From NCBI RefSeq assembly GCF_029212375.1, contig NZ_JARGNU010000010.1, positions 1 through 64,000 on the forward strand: DNA of 64,000 nucleotides, read 5' to 3'. The position numbers and the translations under genes were made by a program. The stretch's first letter is position 1, and each line of letters opens with the position of its first letter. Origin of the DNA: Zhongshania sp. Its GTDB lineage: Bacteria > Pseudomonadota > Gammaproteobacteria > Pseudomonadales > Spongiibacteraceae. This document shows, one piece after another, positions 26,447 to 36,788 of the stretch. The notes beneath the pieces are model-generated. The model was not told where the DNA came from. It searched no databases and saw nothing but the letters and a program-made list of their open reading frames with translations.

Positions 26447-27604
26447 TTAATCAGCTTGGCGCCGCAGAAACGCTGGAATATCCAAATACTCCATGTCTTT
26501 GTCTGCCATTGGCGCCGGAGCCACTTCTCGCGCAACCGCCGCTTGCTGGTTGTTGCGCATAACAGTTGGCCGATCGAGCTTGCGATAATCATTGGAACGC
26601 GGCTCTATGGGCCGTGATTCAACTACTTTAAGTGGTATATCAGCGCCTATGCCATCGAGGCCAGTAGCAACCACTGTAACGCGCAATTCGTCGACCATAT
26701 CGGGGTCAATTACCGTTCCAACAACGACTGTTGCGTTCTCAGAAGCGAATTCCTCGATAGTATCCCCGACATCGTTAAACTCGCCTAGGGACAGATCCAG
26801 ACCTGCGGTAATATTAACCAAAATCCCGCGCGCCCCTTGCAAATTCACATCTTCGAGAAGAGGGCTGCGAATGGCGGCCTCTGCAGCCTCGCGAGCGCGA
26901 TTTTCGCCAGTGGCCACACCACTGCCCATCATCGCCATGCCCATCTCTGACATCACGGTACGCACGTCAGCGAAATCGACGTTGATCATACCCGGACGAA
27001 TAATCAGATCGGCAATGCCCTGTACTGCACCCAACAATACATCGTTAGCCGCTTTAAAGGCATCGAGTAAACTGGTGTTTTTACCCAAGACGGGTAGCAA
27101 CTTTTCATTAGGGATCGTAATCAGTGAGTCAACGTGTTGACGCAGCTCTTTCATACCCTCTAAAGCCACCGCCATGCGCTTTTTGCCCTCGAAGGGGAAA
27201 GGCTTGGTGACCACCGCTACGGTTAAAATACCTAGCTCTTTGGCAACCTGCGCCACAACTGGCGCGGCGCCCGTACCAGTGCCGCCGCCCATACCTGCGG
27301 TGATGAACACCATATCGGCGCCCTGCAGTGCTTCTGCAATGCGGTCGCGGTCTTCCATCGCCGACTGCCGACCGATTTCGGGGTTGGCGCCTGCGCCCAA
27401 GCCCTTGGTAATAGTGGTGCCCAGCTGCAATACCGTCTTAGAGGCGACATTAGTCAGCGCCTGAGCATCGGTATTGGCGCAGATGAAATCGACACCATCA
27501 ACATTACAGGCGATCATGTGCTTAACAGCGTTACCGCCACCACCACCGACACCCACGACTTTAATTACTGCGTTCTGAGGAACGTTATCTACTAGTTCGA
27601 ACAT
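26447..27604 (-). CDS. ftsZ: Cell division protein FtsZ
   Basis: FtsZ is the tubulin-like GTPase that forms the division ring. The 385 residues show VIGVGGGGGNAVKHM-like VVGVGGGGGNAVKHM, the tubulin signature GGGTGTGAAPVVA (positions about 104-116), T7-loop NVDFADVRTVMSEMG and a variable linker. The C-terminal peptide YLDIPAFLRRQAD binds FtsA and ZipA. GGGAG precedes the start. It follows ftsA by 56 nt. Confidence 0.98.
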   Translation of the reverse strand: MFELVDNVPQNAVIKVVGVGGGGGNAVKHMIACNVDGVDFICANTDAQALTNVASKTVLQLGTTITKGLGAGANPEIGRQSAMEDRDRIAEALQGADMVFITAGMGGGTGTGAAPVVAQVAKELGILTVAVVTKPFPFEGKKRMAVALEGMKELRQHVDSLITIPNEKLLPVLGKNTSLLDAFKAANDVLLGAVQGIADLIIRPGMINVDFADVRTVMSEMGMAMMGSGVATGENRAREAAEAAIRSPLLEDVNLQGARGILVNITAGLDLSLGEFNDVGDTIEEFASENATVVVGTVIDPDMVDELRVTVVATGLDGIGADIPLKVVESRPIEPRSNDYRKLDRPTVMRNNQQAAVAREVAPAPMADKDMEYLDIPAFLRRQAD

Positions 27605-27660
27605 TTGGTTTTCTCCCTTTTACATATTTGACCGTGCTGCCGGCACGGCCGCCCTACACC

Positions 27661-28890
27661 TTAAAAATTGTTTTGAACCCACTGTTTCAGGCTCGCTAAG
27701 AAACCGTTGCGTTTAACCCGTCCACGGCCGCCGTGCTCGGCCTGATGCTTGATGCCGTAATGCAGCAAGCCCACGCCGGTTGAATAAATTGGATTGCGCA
27801 CGATGTCAGTTAAACCCCGCGCATCCTGCGGTACACCGATACGCACCGGCATATGAAAAATCTCTTCGGCCAGCTCAACCACGCCTTCCATCTTTGAAGT
27901 GCCGCCGGTCAGCACGATGCCCGCCGCGCACAAATCTTCGTAGCCACTGCGCCGCAGTTCGGCTTGAATTAGCGTGAATAGCTCGTCGTAGCGGGGCTCC
28001 ACCACTTCAGCCAGCGCCTGGCGAGATAATTCCCGCGGGGCGCGCTCGCCAACACTGGGCACTTTAATCATTTCGCCTTCGCCCGCGAGCTGCGTCAGCG
28101 CGCAGGCGTATTTAATTTTGATCTCTTCTGCGTACTGAGTCGGGGTGCGCAGCGCCATGGCAATGTCATTGGTAACTTGATCGCCGGCGATTGGAATTAC
28201 ACCGGTATGGCGAATCGCGCCATCGGTAAAGATCGCGATATCGGTGGTACCGCCGCCGATATCCACCATGCACACACCCAGCTCTTTCTCGTCCTCGGTC
28301 AACACTGCGTAGCTCGAGGCCAACTGCTCCAGAATGACGTCTTCAACTTCTAGGCCGCAGCGGCGTATGCATTTTTCAATGTTTTGCACTGCATTTACGG
28401 CGCAGGTCACTAAATGCACCTTGGCTTCGAGCCGAACTCCAGACATGCCCAGCGGTTCTTTAATGCCCTCTTGCTCATCAATCACAAATTCTTGCGGCAA
28501 GATGTGCAACACTTTTTGGTCAGCCGGTATCGCCACCGCTTGGGCCGCGTCAATAACCCGATCTAAATCCAGCTGAAATACTTCGCGGTCGCGAATCGCG
28601 ACAATACCGTGAGAGTTGAGGCTGCGAATATGATTGCCCGCAATACCCACATACACGCTGTGGATCTCGCAGCCGGCCATCAACTCAGCTTCTTCTATAG
28701 CGCGCTGAATGGAGTGCACGGTCGACTCAATATTGACCACCACCCCTTTCTTCAGACCGCGAGACGGGTGCGAGCCAATGCCTATAATTTCCAGCTTGCC
28801 GTCTTCGTTGCTCGAGCCAACGATAGCCACCACTTTCGAGGTGCCGATATCAAGGCCGACAATCATCCGGCTTGCGTGTGAACTAGCCAT
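27661..28890 (-). CDS. ftsA: Cell division protein FtsA
   Basis: FtsA is the actin-like protein that ties FtsZ to the membrane. The 409 residues start MASSHASRMIVGLDIGTSKVVAIV (phosphate-1). The 1C domain lies near residues 85-160, and VDIGGGTTDIAIF and VLTGGTSKMEGV are the other nucleotide motifs. The C-terminal amphipathic membrane helix is KRNGFLASLKQWVQNNF. I start at the ATG at 28890 after GGGAG rather than at 28950. Confidence 0.97.
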   Translation of the reverse strand: MASSHASRMIVGLDIGTSKVVAIVGSSNEDGKLEIIGIGSHPSRGLKKGVVVNIESTVHSIQRAIEEAELMAGCEIHSVYVGIAGNHIRSLNSHGIVAIRDREVFQLDLDRVIDAAQAVAIPADQKVLHILPQEFVIDEQEGIKEPLGMSGVRLEAKVHLVTCAVNAVQNIEKCIRRCGLEVEDVILEQLASSYAVLTEDEKELGVCMVDIGGGTTDIAIFTDGAIRHTGVIPIAGDQVTNDIAMALRTPTQYAEEIKIKYACALTQLAGEGEMIKVPSVGERAPRELSRQALAEVVEPRYDELFTLIQAELRRSGYEDLCAAGIVLTGGTSKMEGVVELAEEIFHMPVRIGVPQDARGLTDIVRNPIYSTGVGLLHYGIKHQAEHGGRGRVKRNGFLASLKQWVQNNF

Positions 28891-28955
28891 TGCTTTGCTT
28901 CTCCCAAGTTTGCGATCCGTTGTGCGCCGGCAACTCCATTGCCAGAGCAATTTCC

Positions 28956-29750
28956 TTAGCCATTACCTTTTGCACCTTTTGTTTCATCCCACGCCACCGC
29001 CAAGCCATTGATATAACGTGTATCAACACGTTTAACTCGATCAAAGTCTGCCGCCAATTGATGGCGGTACACCCACATAAAACGCCGCAATTTTTCCAGC
29101 GGCTCTTGGCGCCCCAAAATCAGCACCGCGCCTCCGCTTAAGGTTGCCGTCCACGCGCCGCGATCGTTCATTTCTAGGCGCTGTAAAATTAATTCTTCAT
29201 CGCCAAGCAGCTGACTCATCAAGCGGTACTGGCGCATAATTTCTATGGCACTGCCATCGGGCCCGCTCAGTAGCGGCAGGCCAGCATCGTCGGCCATGCC
29301 CTTTGTGGGCAAAAATATTTTGCCGCGGTGATTTAGCAAACCACCATTACCCCACACCGCGATGGGTGCCTCTTCAACAATCGTAATCTTTAATTCTCGA
29401 GGCCAAACCCGCTCCACAATGGCCCGATACACCCAAGGCTCTTGCTCTAACTCGCCTTGGATTGCCTCTAAATTAAGCCCCACATAACCTATTGCTAAAT
29501 GCCCAGTTACTCGGTCGACCAACACATCGCGGCTGACGTGGCGCAGATCACCGGCAAACACCACCCGATCAACAGGAATAGCGTCTAACTGCCGCCCCAA
29601 TTGCTCTACGCCGTAAACAAAACCAACCACCGCCGCAACCAAAATTAGGCGGTTTAAAATACGCCCCCACTCACGCTGTACTCGCGACTCCTTTGGCGCC
29701 GCAGATTTGCGCGCTTTCAGGCGATTTTGCTTGCCACTCAGGAGCTTCAT
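28956..29750 (-). CDS. ftsQ: Cell division protein FtsQ
   Basis: A bitopic divisome protein that recruits FtsL and FtsB. The 264 residues have a basic cytoplasmic head (KQNRLKARKSAAPKE), one membrane helix at about 31-47 (LNRLILVAAVVGFVYGV) and a POTRA domain starting VDRVVFAGDLRHVSRDVL. The FtsQ domain with VYRAIVERVWPRELKITIVEEAPIAVWG then follows. The ATG is 1 nt past the ddl stop. Confidence 0.95.
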   Translation of the reverse strand: MKLLSGKQNRLKARKSAAPKESRVQREWGRILNRLILVAAVVGFVYGVEQLGRQLDAIPVDRVVFAGDLRHVSRDVLVDRVTGHLAIGYVGLNLEAIQGELEQEPWVYRAIVERVWPRELKITIVEEAPIAVWGNGGLLNHRGKIFLPTKGMADDAGLPLLSGPDGSAIEIMRQYRLMSQLLGDEELILQRLEMNDRGAWTATLSGGAVLILGRQEPLEKLRRFMWVYRHQLAADFDRVKRVDTRYINGLAVAWDETKGAKGNG

Positions 29751-29751
29751 T

Positions 29752-30696
29752 TCAAACCACGTTCGCCGCGATGCTGCCCGCCAAAATGGCGAGCACTAAC
29801 TGGTCAAAATTTAGACCCGCCTGCTTTGCCGCCATTGGCACTAAGCTGTGGTCGGTCATCCCTGGCACGGTATTCACTTCTAATAAATAGAATTTCCCCG
29901 CCGCGTCGCGCATCACATCAACCCGGCCCCAACCAGCGCAGCCCAAGCTGCTAAACGCTGCGAGTGCCAACTCACTCAGCTCTTGCTCTTCAACCGCGCT
30001 CAAACCGCAGGGGCACAAATAACGCGTCTCATCAGAAATATACTTGGCGTTAAAATCGTAAAACGCGGCATCGGTTTCTAATTTAATCGCCGGCAAGGCC
30101 TTGCCGTTTAATATCGCTACGGTGTATTCGCTGCCACTAATCCACTGCTCGGCGAACACCCGGCCATAGGCTTGGGCATTTTGCCAAGCATCGGCGAGTT
30201 CGACAGCATTTGCCGCACGGGCCATACCAATACTCGAACCCTCACAGGCTGGCTTAACAATGACCGGCCCTAAATCGTTGATAATGCCCTGCCAATCACT
30301 GTTTGCGGTTAACTCGGCAAAACGCGGAGTCGACAAGCCCACGCCCAGCCACAGCAACTTGCAACGAAACTTATCCATCGCCAAGGCCGAGGCCATCACA
30401 CCGCTGCCGGTATAGCAAATATCCAAGCATTCCAGCGCGCCCTGCACAGTGCCGTCTTCACCGCCAGGGCCATGCAAGGCGATAAACACGTGGCTAAACT
30501 CGCCACTGAGGCGCTGCATCCAACCGGCATTTGCCACATCAATGCCTTCTACCGCAATGCCCTGACGCTCAAATGCAGCCATTACCGCCGCGCCGCTTTT
30601 CAGGGAAATTGCACGCTCCGCCGAGCGGCCGCCCAGCAGTACGGCTAGCTTGCCGCCAATCGCCTGATTTATGTTTGCTATTGCTATGTCACTCAT
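29752..30696 (-). CDS. ddl: D-alanine-D-alanine ligase
   Basis: Ddl joins two D-alanines with ATP for the peptidoglycan stem. The 314 residues show KLAVLLGGRSAERAISLKSG at the N-terminus, then HGPGGEDGTVQGALE, PVIVKPACEGSSIGM and EYTVAIL. The metal-binding YLLEVNTVPGMTDHSLVPMAA follows. It lies between murC and ftsQ, as ddlB does in other gammaproteobacteria. Confidence 0.96.
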   Translation of the reverse strand: MSDIAIANINQAIGGKLAVLLGGRSAERAISLKSGAAVMAAFERQGIAVEGIDVANAGWMQRLSGEFSHVFIALHGPGGEDGTVQGALECLDICYTGSGVMASALAMDKFRCKLLWLGVGLSTPRFAELTANSDWQGIINDLGPVIVKPACEGSSIGMARAANAVELADAWQNAQAYGRVFAEQWISGSEYTVAILNGKALPAIKLETDAAFYDFNAKYISDETRYLCPCGLSAVEEQELSELALAAFSSLGCAGWGRVDVMRDAAGKFYLLEVNTVPGMTDHSLVPMAAKQAGLNFDQLVLAILAGSIAANVV

Positions 30697-30705
30697 TGCC
30701 GCGAC

Positions 30706-32124
30706 CTACACCCAATCTTGACTGGCTAATTGCAGCGCCAAGGCGCCAATATTTCCCGCGCCCTGGGTGAGCAGTACATCACCAGCGCGAATACGGGGTT
30801 TTAAAATGTCAAAGGCAGCCTCGGTATTCTCAACAAATACTGGCTCTAAACTGCCTTGCAAACGAATGCTGCGGCACAGGCTTCGACTGTCGGCGCCCGG
30901 TACCGGCTCTTCACCAGCGGAATACACATCCAACAGCAAGAGGCTGTCGACGGTGGACAATACCCGTACAAAATCCTCGTACAAATCTTTGGTCCGACTA
31001 TAGCGATGCGGCTGATACAGCATCACTAGACGGCGATCTGGCCAGGCTTGGCGAGCCGCAGAAATCGTCGCGGCCACTTCGGTGGGATGATGGCCGTAAT
31101 CGTCCACCAACATAAATTCGCCATTGGCCAGCGGCAGTTCGCCGTAGCGCTGAAAGCGACGGCCCACACCTTGGAAATTAGCAATACCGGTGCAAATAGC
31201 CTCAACCGGTAAACCTTCATCGGTCGCTACGGCAACCGCTGCGGTAGCATTCAACACGTTGTGAACACCGGGCTGCTGAATGCTGAGTTCGATATCACTG
31301 CCATCGGGACGCGCAACATTAAAGCGGCTCTGCATGCCCAGCTTTTGCAGGGAGTGAATACGAAAATCGGCGTCTTCACTAAAGCCATAGGTCAAGGTGG
31401 GGCGGGCAATATCTGGCAGAATGTCGCGCACCACTGGGTCATCAATACACACCACCGCCATGCCGTAAAACGGCAAATTGTGTAAAAACTCGATGAACGT
31501 GCGCTTTAACTTGCTAAAGTCGCCGTCGTAGGTCGCCATGTGGTCGGCTTCAATATTGGTAATCACCGACACCATGGGCTGTAAATGCAGAAAGGAAGCG
31601 TCACTCTCATCCGCTTCTGCCACCAAATAGCGACTCTCACCTAGGGCCGCATTGGTGCCAACACTATTCACGCGGCCGCCAATCACAAAAGTGGGATCTA
31701 GGCCGGCCTCGGCAAAAATAGCGGTGATTAAACTAGTGGTAGTCGTTTTACCGTGGGTGCCCGCCACCGCGATACCGTGGCGGTAGCGCATCAATTCTGC
31801 CAACATTTCCGCGCGGCGCACAATTGGCACCCGCTGCTGTCGGGCAGCAGCTATTTCCGGATTACTCTCGTTCACGGCACTGGAAACCACGACCACATCG
31901 GAGTCGCCAATATTCTCGCCGCGATGGCCAAAAGCGACTCGTGCGCCCAGCTGCTGTAAACGCGCCGTACTCGGCGAGGCCTTAAGGTCTGAGCCAGAAA
32001 TCACATAGCCCAAATTCAACAGCACTTCGGCAATACCGCACATACCCACGCCGCCAATACCAACGAAATGAATACGTTTCACCCGGCGCATTTCAGGAAC
32101 CACAAAAGGATGCTTAGGACTCAT
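30706..32124 (-). CDS. murC: UDP-N-acetylmuramate-L-alanine ligase
   Basis: MurC adds L-Ala to UDP-MurNAc. The 472 residues start [28 protein letters not shown] (Rossmann Gly-rich part). They continue with the ATP motif [14 protein letters not shown], then [14 protein letters not shown] and [14 protein letters not shown]. The start at 32124 overlaps the end of murG by 11 nt; the longer reading to 32166 is not supported. Confidence 0.97.
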   Translation of the reverse strand: MSPKHPFVVPEMRRVKRIHFVGIGGVGMCGIAEVLLNLGYVISGSDLKASPSTARLQQLGARVAFGHRGENIGDSDVVVVSSAVNESNPEIAAARQQRVPIVRRAEMLAELMRYRHGIAVAGTHGKTTTTSLITAIFAEAGLDPTFVIGGRVNSVGTNAALGESRYLVAEADESDASFLHLQPMVSVITNIEADHMATYDGDFSKLKRTFIEFLHNLPFYGMAVVCIDDPVVRDILPDIARPTLTYGFSEDADFRIHSLQKLGMQSRFNVARPDGSDIELSIQQPGVHNVLNATAAVAVATDEGLPVEAICTGIANFQGVGRRFQRYGELPLANGEFMLVDDYGHHPTEVAATISAARQAWPDRRLVMLYQPHRYSRTKDLYEDFVRVLSTVDSLLLLDVYSAGEEPVPGADSRSLCRSIRLQGSLEPVFVENTEAAFDILKPRIRAGDVLLTQGAGNIGALALQLASQDWV

Positions 32125-33199
32125 TGGCAAACTCCATACAATAATTTGCGGCAACGTCAGCTGCATCTATTTTGGCAAGCCGCCTTGCGGCCTCGGCACA
32201 AATCAACAATGACTCCCTATTTGCACTGGCACTTTTCAACCAATCACATAAAGCGTCGGCATTAAAAGCCGACTGATCAATAATTTCGCCGGCGCCGCCA
32301 TCCACAAACCACTGGGCATTGGCACGCTGATGGTCATCAATTGCGTGGGGCAATGGAATTAACAGAGCCGGTACGCCCGCTGCCGCTAGCTCGGCTACCG
32401 TCAGTGCGCCGGCGCGGCAAATAACCACATCGGCCCAGCTGTAGGCGGCCGCCATATCGTCAATAAACGCTTCAGCGCGAACCGCGATGCCCGCCGCTTG
32501 ATACGCTTGCTGCACTTGTTCTTCGTGGGCACGGCCGGTCTGATGCCACAAGGTCGGCCGCTGCGGCTCGGCAAGTTGCTGCCATGCTGCGAGTACCACA
32601 TCATTTATCGGTTTGGCGCCTAAGCTTCCGCCCAGCACTAAAACCCGCAGGCCGTCACTGCGCTCAGCCCAGCGGCTGGCTGGGGCGGCTATCGCTGCAA
32701 TTTCGCGGCGCACCGGATTGCCAATATAGCGATTGCGCTCGCCACCCAAGTCGATGGGATAACCGGTTAAACAGAGCCGCGCAATTTTCGCTAGCAAGCG
32801 ATTAGTGGTGCCCGCGACCGCGTTTTGCTCTTGAATCAATACCGGCACACCCAACAACTTGGCAGCCAAACCACCGGGGCCAGAGGCGTAACCGCCCATA
32901 CCCACCACACAGAAGGGCTTCAATTTCAAAATCAGACGCATGCTATGCAATACTGCGAGCATCGCTTTGCCAATGGCGAGCAGACGAAATACAGGGTTTT
33001 TGCCCCGCACACCGGCCATATTCAAGCAGTGCAAAGGCAAACCTGCGGCAGGTACCAAGCGCGCTTCGATGCCCGCCGCCGTGCCCAGCCAATGAACGCT
33101 CACATTGCGTTCGGCCAGCGCCGACGCCACCGCGAGCGCGGGGAAAACATGCCCGCCAGTGCCACCGGCCATCATTAATACTGTTTGCTCAGCGGCCAT
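32114..33199 (-). CDS. murG: Lipid II synthase MurG (UDP-GlcNAc transferase)
   Basis: MurG adds GlcNAc to lipid I at the inner membrane. The 361 residues start [25 protein letters not shown] (the G-loop 1). Next come [29 protein letters not shown] and [31 protein letters not shown], which hold the sugar-nucleotide site. GGAGG precedes the ATG at 33199. It overlaps ftsW by 11 nt. Confidence 0.97.
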   Translation of the reverse strand: MAAEQTVLMMAGGTGGHVFPALAVASALAERNVSVHWLGTAAGIEARLVPAAGLPLHCLNMAGVRGKNPVFRLLAIGKAMLAVLHSMRLILKLKPFCVVGMGGYASGPGGLAAKLLGVPVLIQEQNAVAGTTNRLLAKIARLCLTGYPIDLGGERNRYIGNPVRREIAAIAAPASRWAERSDGLRVLVLGGSLGAKPINDVVLAAWQQLAEPQRPTLWHQTGRAHEEQVQQAYQAAGIAVRAEAFIDDMAAAYSWADVVICRAGALTVAELAAAGVPALLIPLPHAIDDHQRANAQWFVDGGAGEIIDQSAFNADALCDWLKSASANRESLLICAEAARRLAKIDAADVAANYCMEFANES

Positions 33200-34331
33200 C
33201 TTGCCTCCGGCATTCCAGTTCGATTCGTCCCACCAGCGACACCATTGCCATACACACAATTAAACTACTGCCGCCATAACTGAAAAACGGCAGGGTCAAA
33301 CCTTTAGTCGGTAGCAAGCCGGTATTTACGCCCATATTGATAAAGGCTTGGCCGCTGATCATGACCGCGATACCGTAGGCCACAAACGCGTGAAATTGCT
33401 TACCCATCATTTCGGCGTAACGGCCAATAAACAAAATTCGACCAATTAAGCCCGCAAACAGTACCAGCACCAGTAGGCTGCCAATAAAGCCAAACTCTTC
33501 GGCAAAAATGGCGTACACAAAGTCGGTGTGCGCCTCGGGCAAATAAAATAATTTCTGTACGCTATTGCCCAAGCCCACGCCACTTATTTGGCCGCGACCA
33601 AAAGCAATAAGCGACTGGGTGAGCTGATAGCCGGTGTTGAACTGATCTGCCCAGGGGTCGGTAAACGCGGTGAGGCGCTTCATGCGATAGGGCTCAAAAA
33701 TAACCATCGCCACGGCGCCAGCAACACAACTTAAAATCACCAGCAAAAATTGGCCGAGCTTTACGCCACCCAAAAAGATCATCACAAACGCGGTGCCAGC
33801 GGTAACGACCGTCGCACCGAAATCCGGTTCTAACATCAGCAATAACGTCACCGCAAACAGCAACGCCATGGGCTTAACAAAACCTGACCAACTCTGCCGC
33901 ACTTCGTCGCGACGGCGCACCAAGTAGCCGGCCAGATAAAAAATGACGCACAGCTTTACAAATTCCGAAGCCTGCAAAGTCAGTGGCCCTACGCCCAGCC
34001 AGCGCCGACTACCGTTAACTTCTTTGCCAACGCCGGGAATCAAGACCAAGGCTAACAGCACAAAACCAAATAATAACCACAGCCAACCCGTGCGCTCCCA
34101 CAGTTCGACCGGCGTCAGATACATGACCACGCTCAAGCCAAAGGCCAAACTAAAGTGGAAGAAATAACGCTTGGCAAAAAAGAAAGCATCACCGTAGCGG
34201 CTTGCCGCATGCTCTACCGAGGCCGAGGTCATGGCGATAAAACCAATCACCAATAGGGCGACCAGCAAGAGCTGCAAATGGCGGTCAAATTGACGCAACT
34301 CGGTCCAGCGCGACTGCATATACGTCGTCAT
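33189..34331 (-). CDS. ftsW: Peptidoglycan polymerase FtsW (SEDS family)
   Basis: FtsW is the septal glycan polymerase that works with FtsI. The 380-residue protein has about ten membrane helices. Family motifs are GVGKEVNGSRRWLGVGPLTLQASEFVK, EPDFGATVV (with the catalytic Asp), QSLIAFGRGQISGVGLGNSVQKLFYLPEAHTDFVYAIFAEE and KGLTLPFFSYGGSS. It overlaps murD by 4 nt (ATGA). Confidence 0.96.
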   Translation of the reverse strand: MTTYMQSRWTELRQFDRHLQLLLVALLVIGFIAMTSASVEHAASRYGDAFFFAKRYFFHFSLAFGLSVVMYLTPVELWERTGWLWLLFGFVLLALVLIPGVGKEVNGSRRWLGVGPLTLQASEFVKLCVIFYLAGYLVRRRDEVRQSWSGFVKPMALLFAVTLLLMLEPDFGATVVTAGTAFVMIFLGGVKLGQFLLVILSCVAGAVAMVIFEPYRMKRLTAFTDPWADQFNTGYQLTQSLIAFGRGQISGVGLGNSVQKLFYLPEAHTDFVYAIFAEEFGFIGSLLVLVLFAGLIGRILFIGRYAEMMGKQFHAFVAYGIAVMISGQAFINMGVNTGLLPTKGLTLPFFSYGGSSLIVCMAMVSLVGRIELECRRQDGR

Positions 34332-35689
34332 TGCAGCCCTCCCGCCAGTGCCATTACCGCCTCGGTAAAGACGTCGCCGCGATGCTCGTAATTATTAAAC
34401 ATGTCGAAACTGGCACAGGCCGGTGACAGCAACACCACATCGCCAGCTCGGGCATTTGCCGCCGCAGCGCGAACCGCAGAAGGCATGTCCACGCAAAGTT
34501 CAGCGGGCAAACGGCCATCAAGCATACTGAGCATCGCTGGCCCAGCTTCGCCAATTAACACCACGGCGCGCCCGACATCCAACAAGGTATCAATCAGCGG
34601 CTTAAAATCAGCACCTTTACCAATGCCGCCGGCTATTAGCACGACTTTGCCAGCACCACTCAAGCCCCGTAACGCCGATACTGCCGCACCAACATTGGTG
34701 CCCTTAGAGTCGTTGTAAAAGCGTAAACCCTGCCACTGTGCAACAAATTGGCAGCGATGAGCTAAGCCGGTAAATTCGGTGAGTGTGCTGAGCATCGCAC
34801 TCATCGGCAGGCCAGCTGCAGCACCCAACGCCAACGCCGCCAAGGCGTTGCTAATATTATGCAGTCCAGCCATTTTTAAGGCCGACACTGGCAACAAAGC
34901 CTCTCTGGCCAACGCCAAATACTGCTCGCCGTCTTCTTCTATTAAACCAAAGGCGCGAAAATCTGAGCGCCCCAAACCAAAGCTCCACTTTTCGACGGCG
35001 TCGGGAATCAGTGGCGTACTCAAGGCGTCATCGCGATTAATAACAACCTTTTTACATTCGCGGAAGATGCGATGTTTGGCTTGGTGGTAGGCGATCATAT
35101 TGCCGTGATGATCTAGATGATCTTCACTCACATTTAATACCGTCGCCACTTCAGCGCCAATAAATGCGCAGCGCTCTAATTGGAATGACGACAACTCCAG
35201 CACATAGAGTTCGGCGCGGTCGTCGAGCAACTCCAGCGCCGGTGTACCCAGATTGCCACCCACCGCACAGCGCCAACTCGCATTGACCGCCATTTCGGCC
35301 ACGAGCGTGGTCACGGTGCTCTTACCGTTAGAACCGGTAATTGCAACAATGGGCGCCTTAGCCTCGCGGCAAAACCATTCAATATCGCCGGTAATGACCA
35401 CGCCTGCCGCCTTAGCGGCAGCTATCGCAGGCTCCGCCAAAGAAATGCCAGGGCTAATTATTAATTCAGTTGCCGACAAAAATTGATCGGCGGTGAACGC
35501 ACCTAAAATTGGCGTTACTGTGGGGAATTCGGCCTTAAAAAGCGCAAGCTCCGGCGGTGCATCGCGGCTATCGGCAATCGCAAAGGACAAGCCTCGGCGG
35601 GTAAAATGACGGGCGATAGAAAGCCCAGTTTTACCCAAACCGATAATGACCCGCCTATTGTCGGATGCGATTAAACTCACGTTACCCAT
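34328..35689 (-). CDS. murD: UDP-N-acetylmuramoyl-L-alanine-D-glutamate ligase
   Basis: MurD adds D-Glu to UDP-MurNAc-L-Ala. Its 453 residues have an N-terminal Rossmann part (VIIGLGKTGLSIARHF), the ATP motif PIVAITGSNGKSTVTTLVAEM, LNVSEDHLDHHG, LAHRCQFVAQWQGLRFYNDSKGTN and the C-terminal LLSPACASFDMFNNYEHRGDVF. It follows mraY by 15 nt and overlaps ftsW by 4 nt. Confidence 0.97.
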   Translation of the reverse strand: MGNVSLIASDNRRVIIGLGKTGLSIARHFTRRGLSFAIADSRDAPPELALFKAEFPTVTPILGAFTADQFLSATELIISPGISLAEPAIAAAKAAGVVITGDIEWFCREAKAPIVAITGSNGKSTVTTLVAEMAVNASWRCAVGGNLGTPALELLDDRAELYVLELSSFQLERCAFIGAEVATVLNVSEDHLDHHGNMIAYHQAKHRIFRECKKVVINRDDALSTPLIPDAVEKWSFGLGRSDFRAFGLIEEDGEQYLALAREALLPVSALKMAGLHNISNALAALALGAAAGLPMSAMLSTLTEFTGLAHRCQFVAQWQGLRFYNDSKGTNVGAAVSALRGLSGAGKVVLIAGGIGKGADFKPLIDTLLDVGRAVVLIGEAGPAMLSMLDGRLPAELCVDMPSAVRAAAANARAGDVVLLSPACASFDMFNNYEHRGDVFTEAVMALAGGLQ

Positions 35690-35704
35690 AACTCCCGTTT
35701 TTAA

Positions 35705-36787
35705 TTAGCGCAGTTTTAAAGTAGCCAAACCAAATAAAACCAACATCACTGTAATAATCCAAAAGCGCACAATTACCCGCGGCTCTGGCCAACCTTTTAA
35801 TTCAAAATGGTGGTGTATCGGCGCCATGCGAAAAATGCGACGGCCGGTTAATTTGAACGAGGCCACCTGCAAAATAACCGACACGGTTTCTAATACAAAG
35901 ATGCCGCCCATAATAAAAAATACAATTTCGTGGCGAGTAATTACTGCGATGGTGCCCAAGGTTGCGCCTAGGGCCAGTGCGCCAACATCACCCATAAATA
36001 CCTGCGCGGGATAAGTGTTAAACCACAAAAAGCCAAGACCCGCGCCCGCCAGCGCACCGCAAATAACAATGAGTTCACCGGCACCCGCCACGTAGGGAAT
36101 ATGCAAATATTCTGCAAACTTCACGTTGCCCGTTAGATAGGCGATTAAACCCAGCGCCGCGCCAACCATTACCGTTGGCAGAATTGCTAGGCCGTCTAAG
36201 CCATCGGTTAAATTCACCGCATTGCTGGCGCCAACAATCACAAAATACGTTAATACAATAAACAGCGGGCCCATTTGCCAACTGACGTTTTTCAAAAACG
36301 GTATAAACAATTGTGTGTTTACTGAGCTGTCGGCAGTCATATACAAATACACCGCCGCGCCGAGCCCCGCCACGCTTTGCCAAAGGTACTTCCAGCGAGC
36401 TGGCAGTCCACGTGGATTGCGCTCAATGACTTTACGATAGTCATCGATCCAACCCACCGCGCCAAAAATCGCGGTTACAATTAATACCGTCCACACATAG
36501 TGGTTCTTAAGATCCGACCACAGCAGGGTGCTAATAAAAATCGCAACCAATATCAGCGCGCCACCCATGGTCGGCGTACCAGATTTACTGAGATGCGACT
36601 GCGGGCCGTCGTCGCGCACCGCCTGACCAATTTGATGAAAATTCAGTTTGCGAATCATCACTGGGCCAATCATTAATGAAATCGCCAGTGCAGTTAACAC
36701 CCCAAGGATGCCGCGAATACTCAGGTATTGAAAAACGGCAAAGCCGCTTACGTATTGGCTTAAATATTCGGCTAGAAGCAACAACAT
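35705..36787 (-). CDS. mraY: Phospho-MurNAc-pentapeptide transferase MraY
   Basis: MraY links phospho-MurNAc-pentapeptide to undecaprenyl phosphate, making lipid I. The 360-residue protein has about ten membrane helices. [57 protein letters not shown] and [19 protein letters not shown] hold the catalytic Asp and His residues. It starts 1 nt after murF. Confidence 0.97.
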   Translation of the reverse strand: MLLLLAEYLSQYVSGFAVFQYLSIRGILGVLTALAISLMIGPVMIRKLNFHQIGQAVRDDGPQSHLSKSGTPTMGGALILVAIFISTLLWSDLKNHYVWTVLIVTAIFGAVGWIDDYRKVIERNPRGLPARWKYLWQSVAGLGAAVYLYMTADSSVNTQLFIPFLKNVSWQMGPLFIVLTYFVIVGASNAVNLTDGLDGLAILPTVMVGAALGLIAYLTGNVKFAEYLHIPYVAGAGELIVICGALAGAGLGFLWFNTYPAQVFMGDVGALALGATLGTIAVITRHEIVFFIMGGIFVLETVSVILQVASFKLTGRRIFRMAPIHHHFELKGWPEPRVIVRFWIITVMLVLFGLATLKLR

Positions 36788-36788
36788 T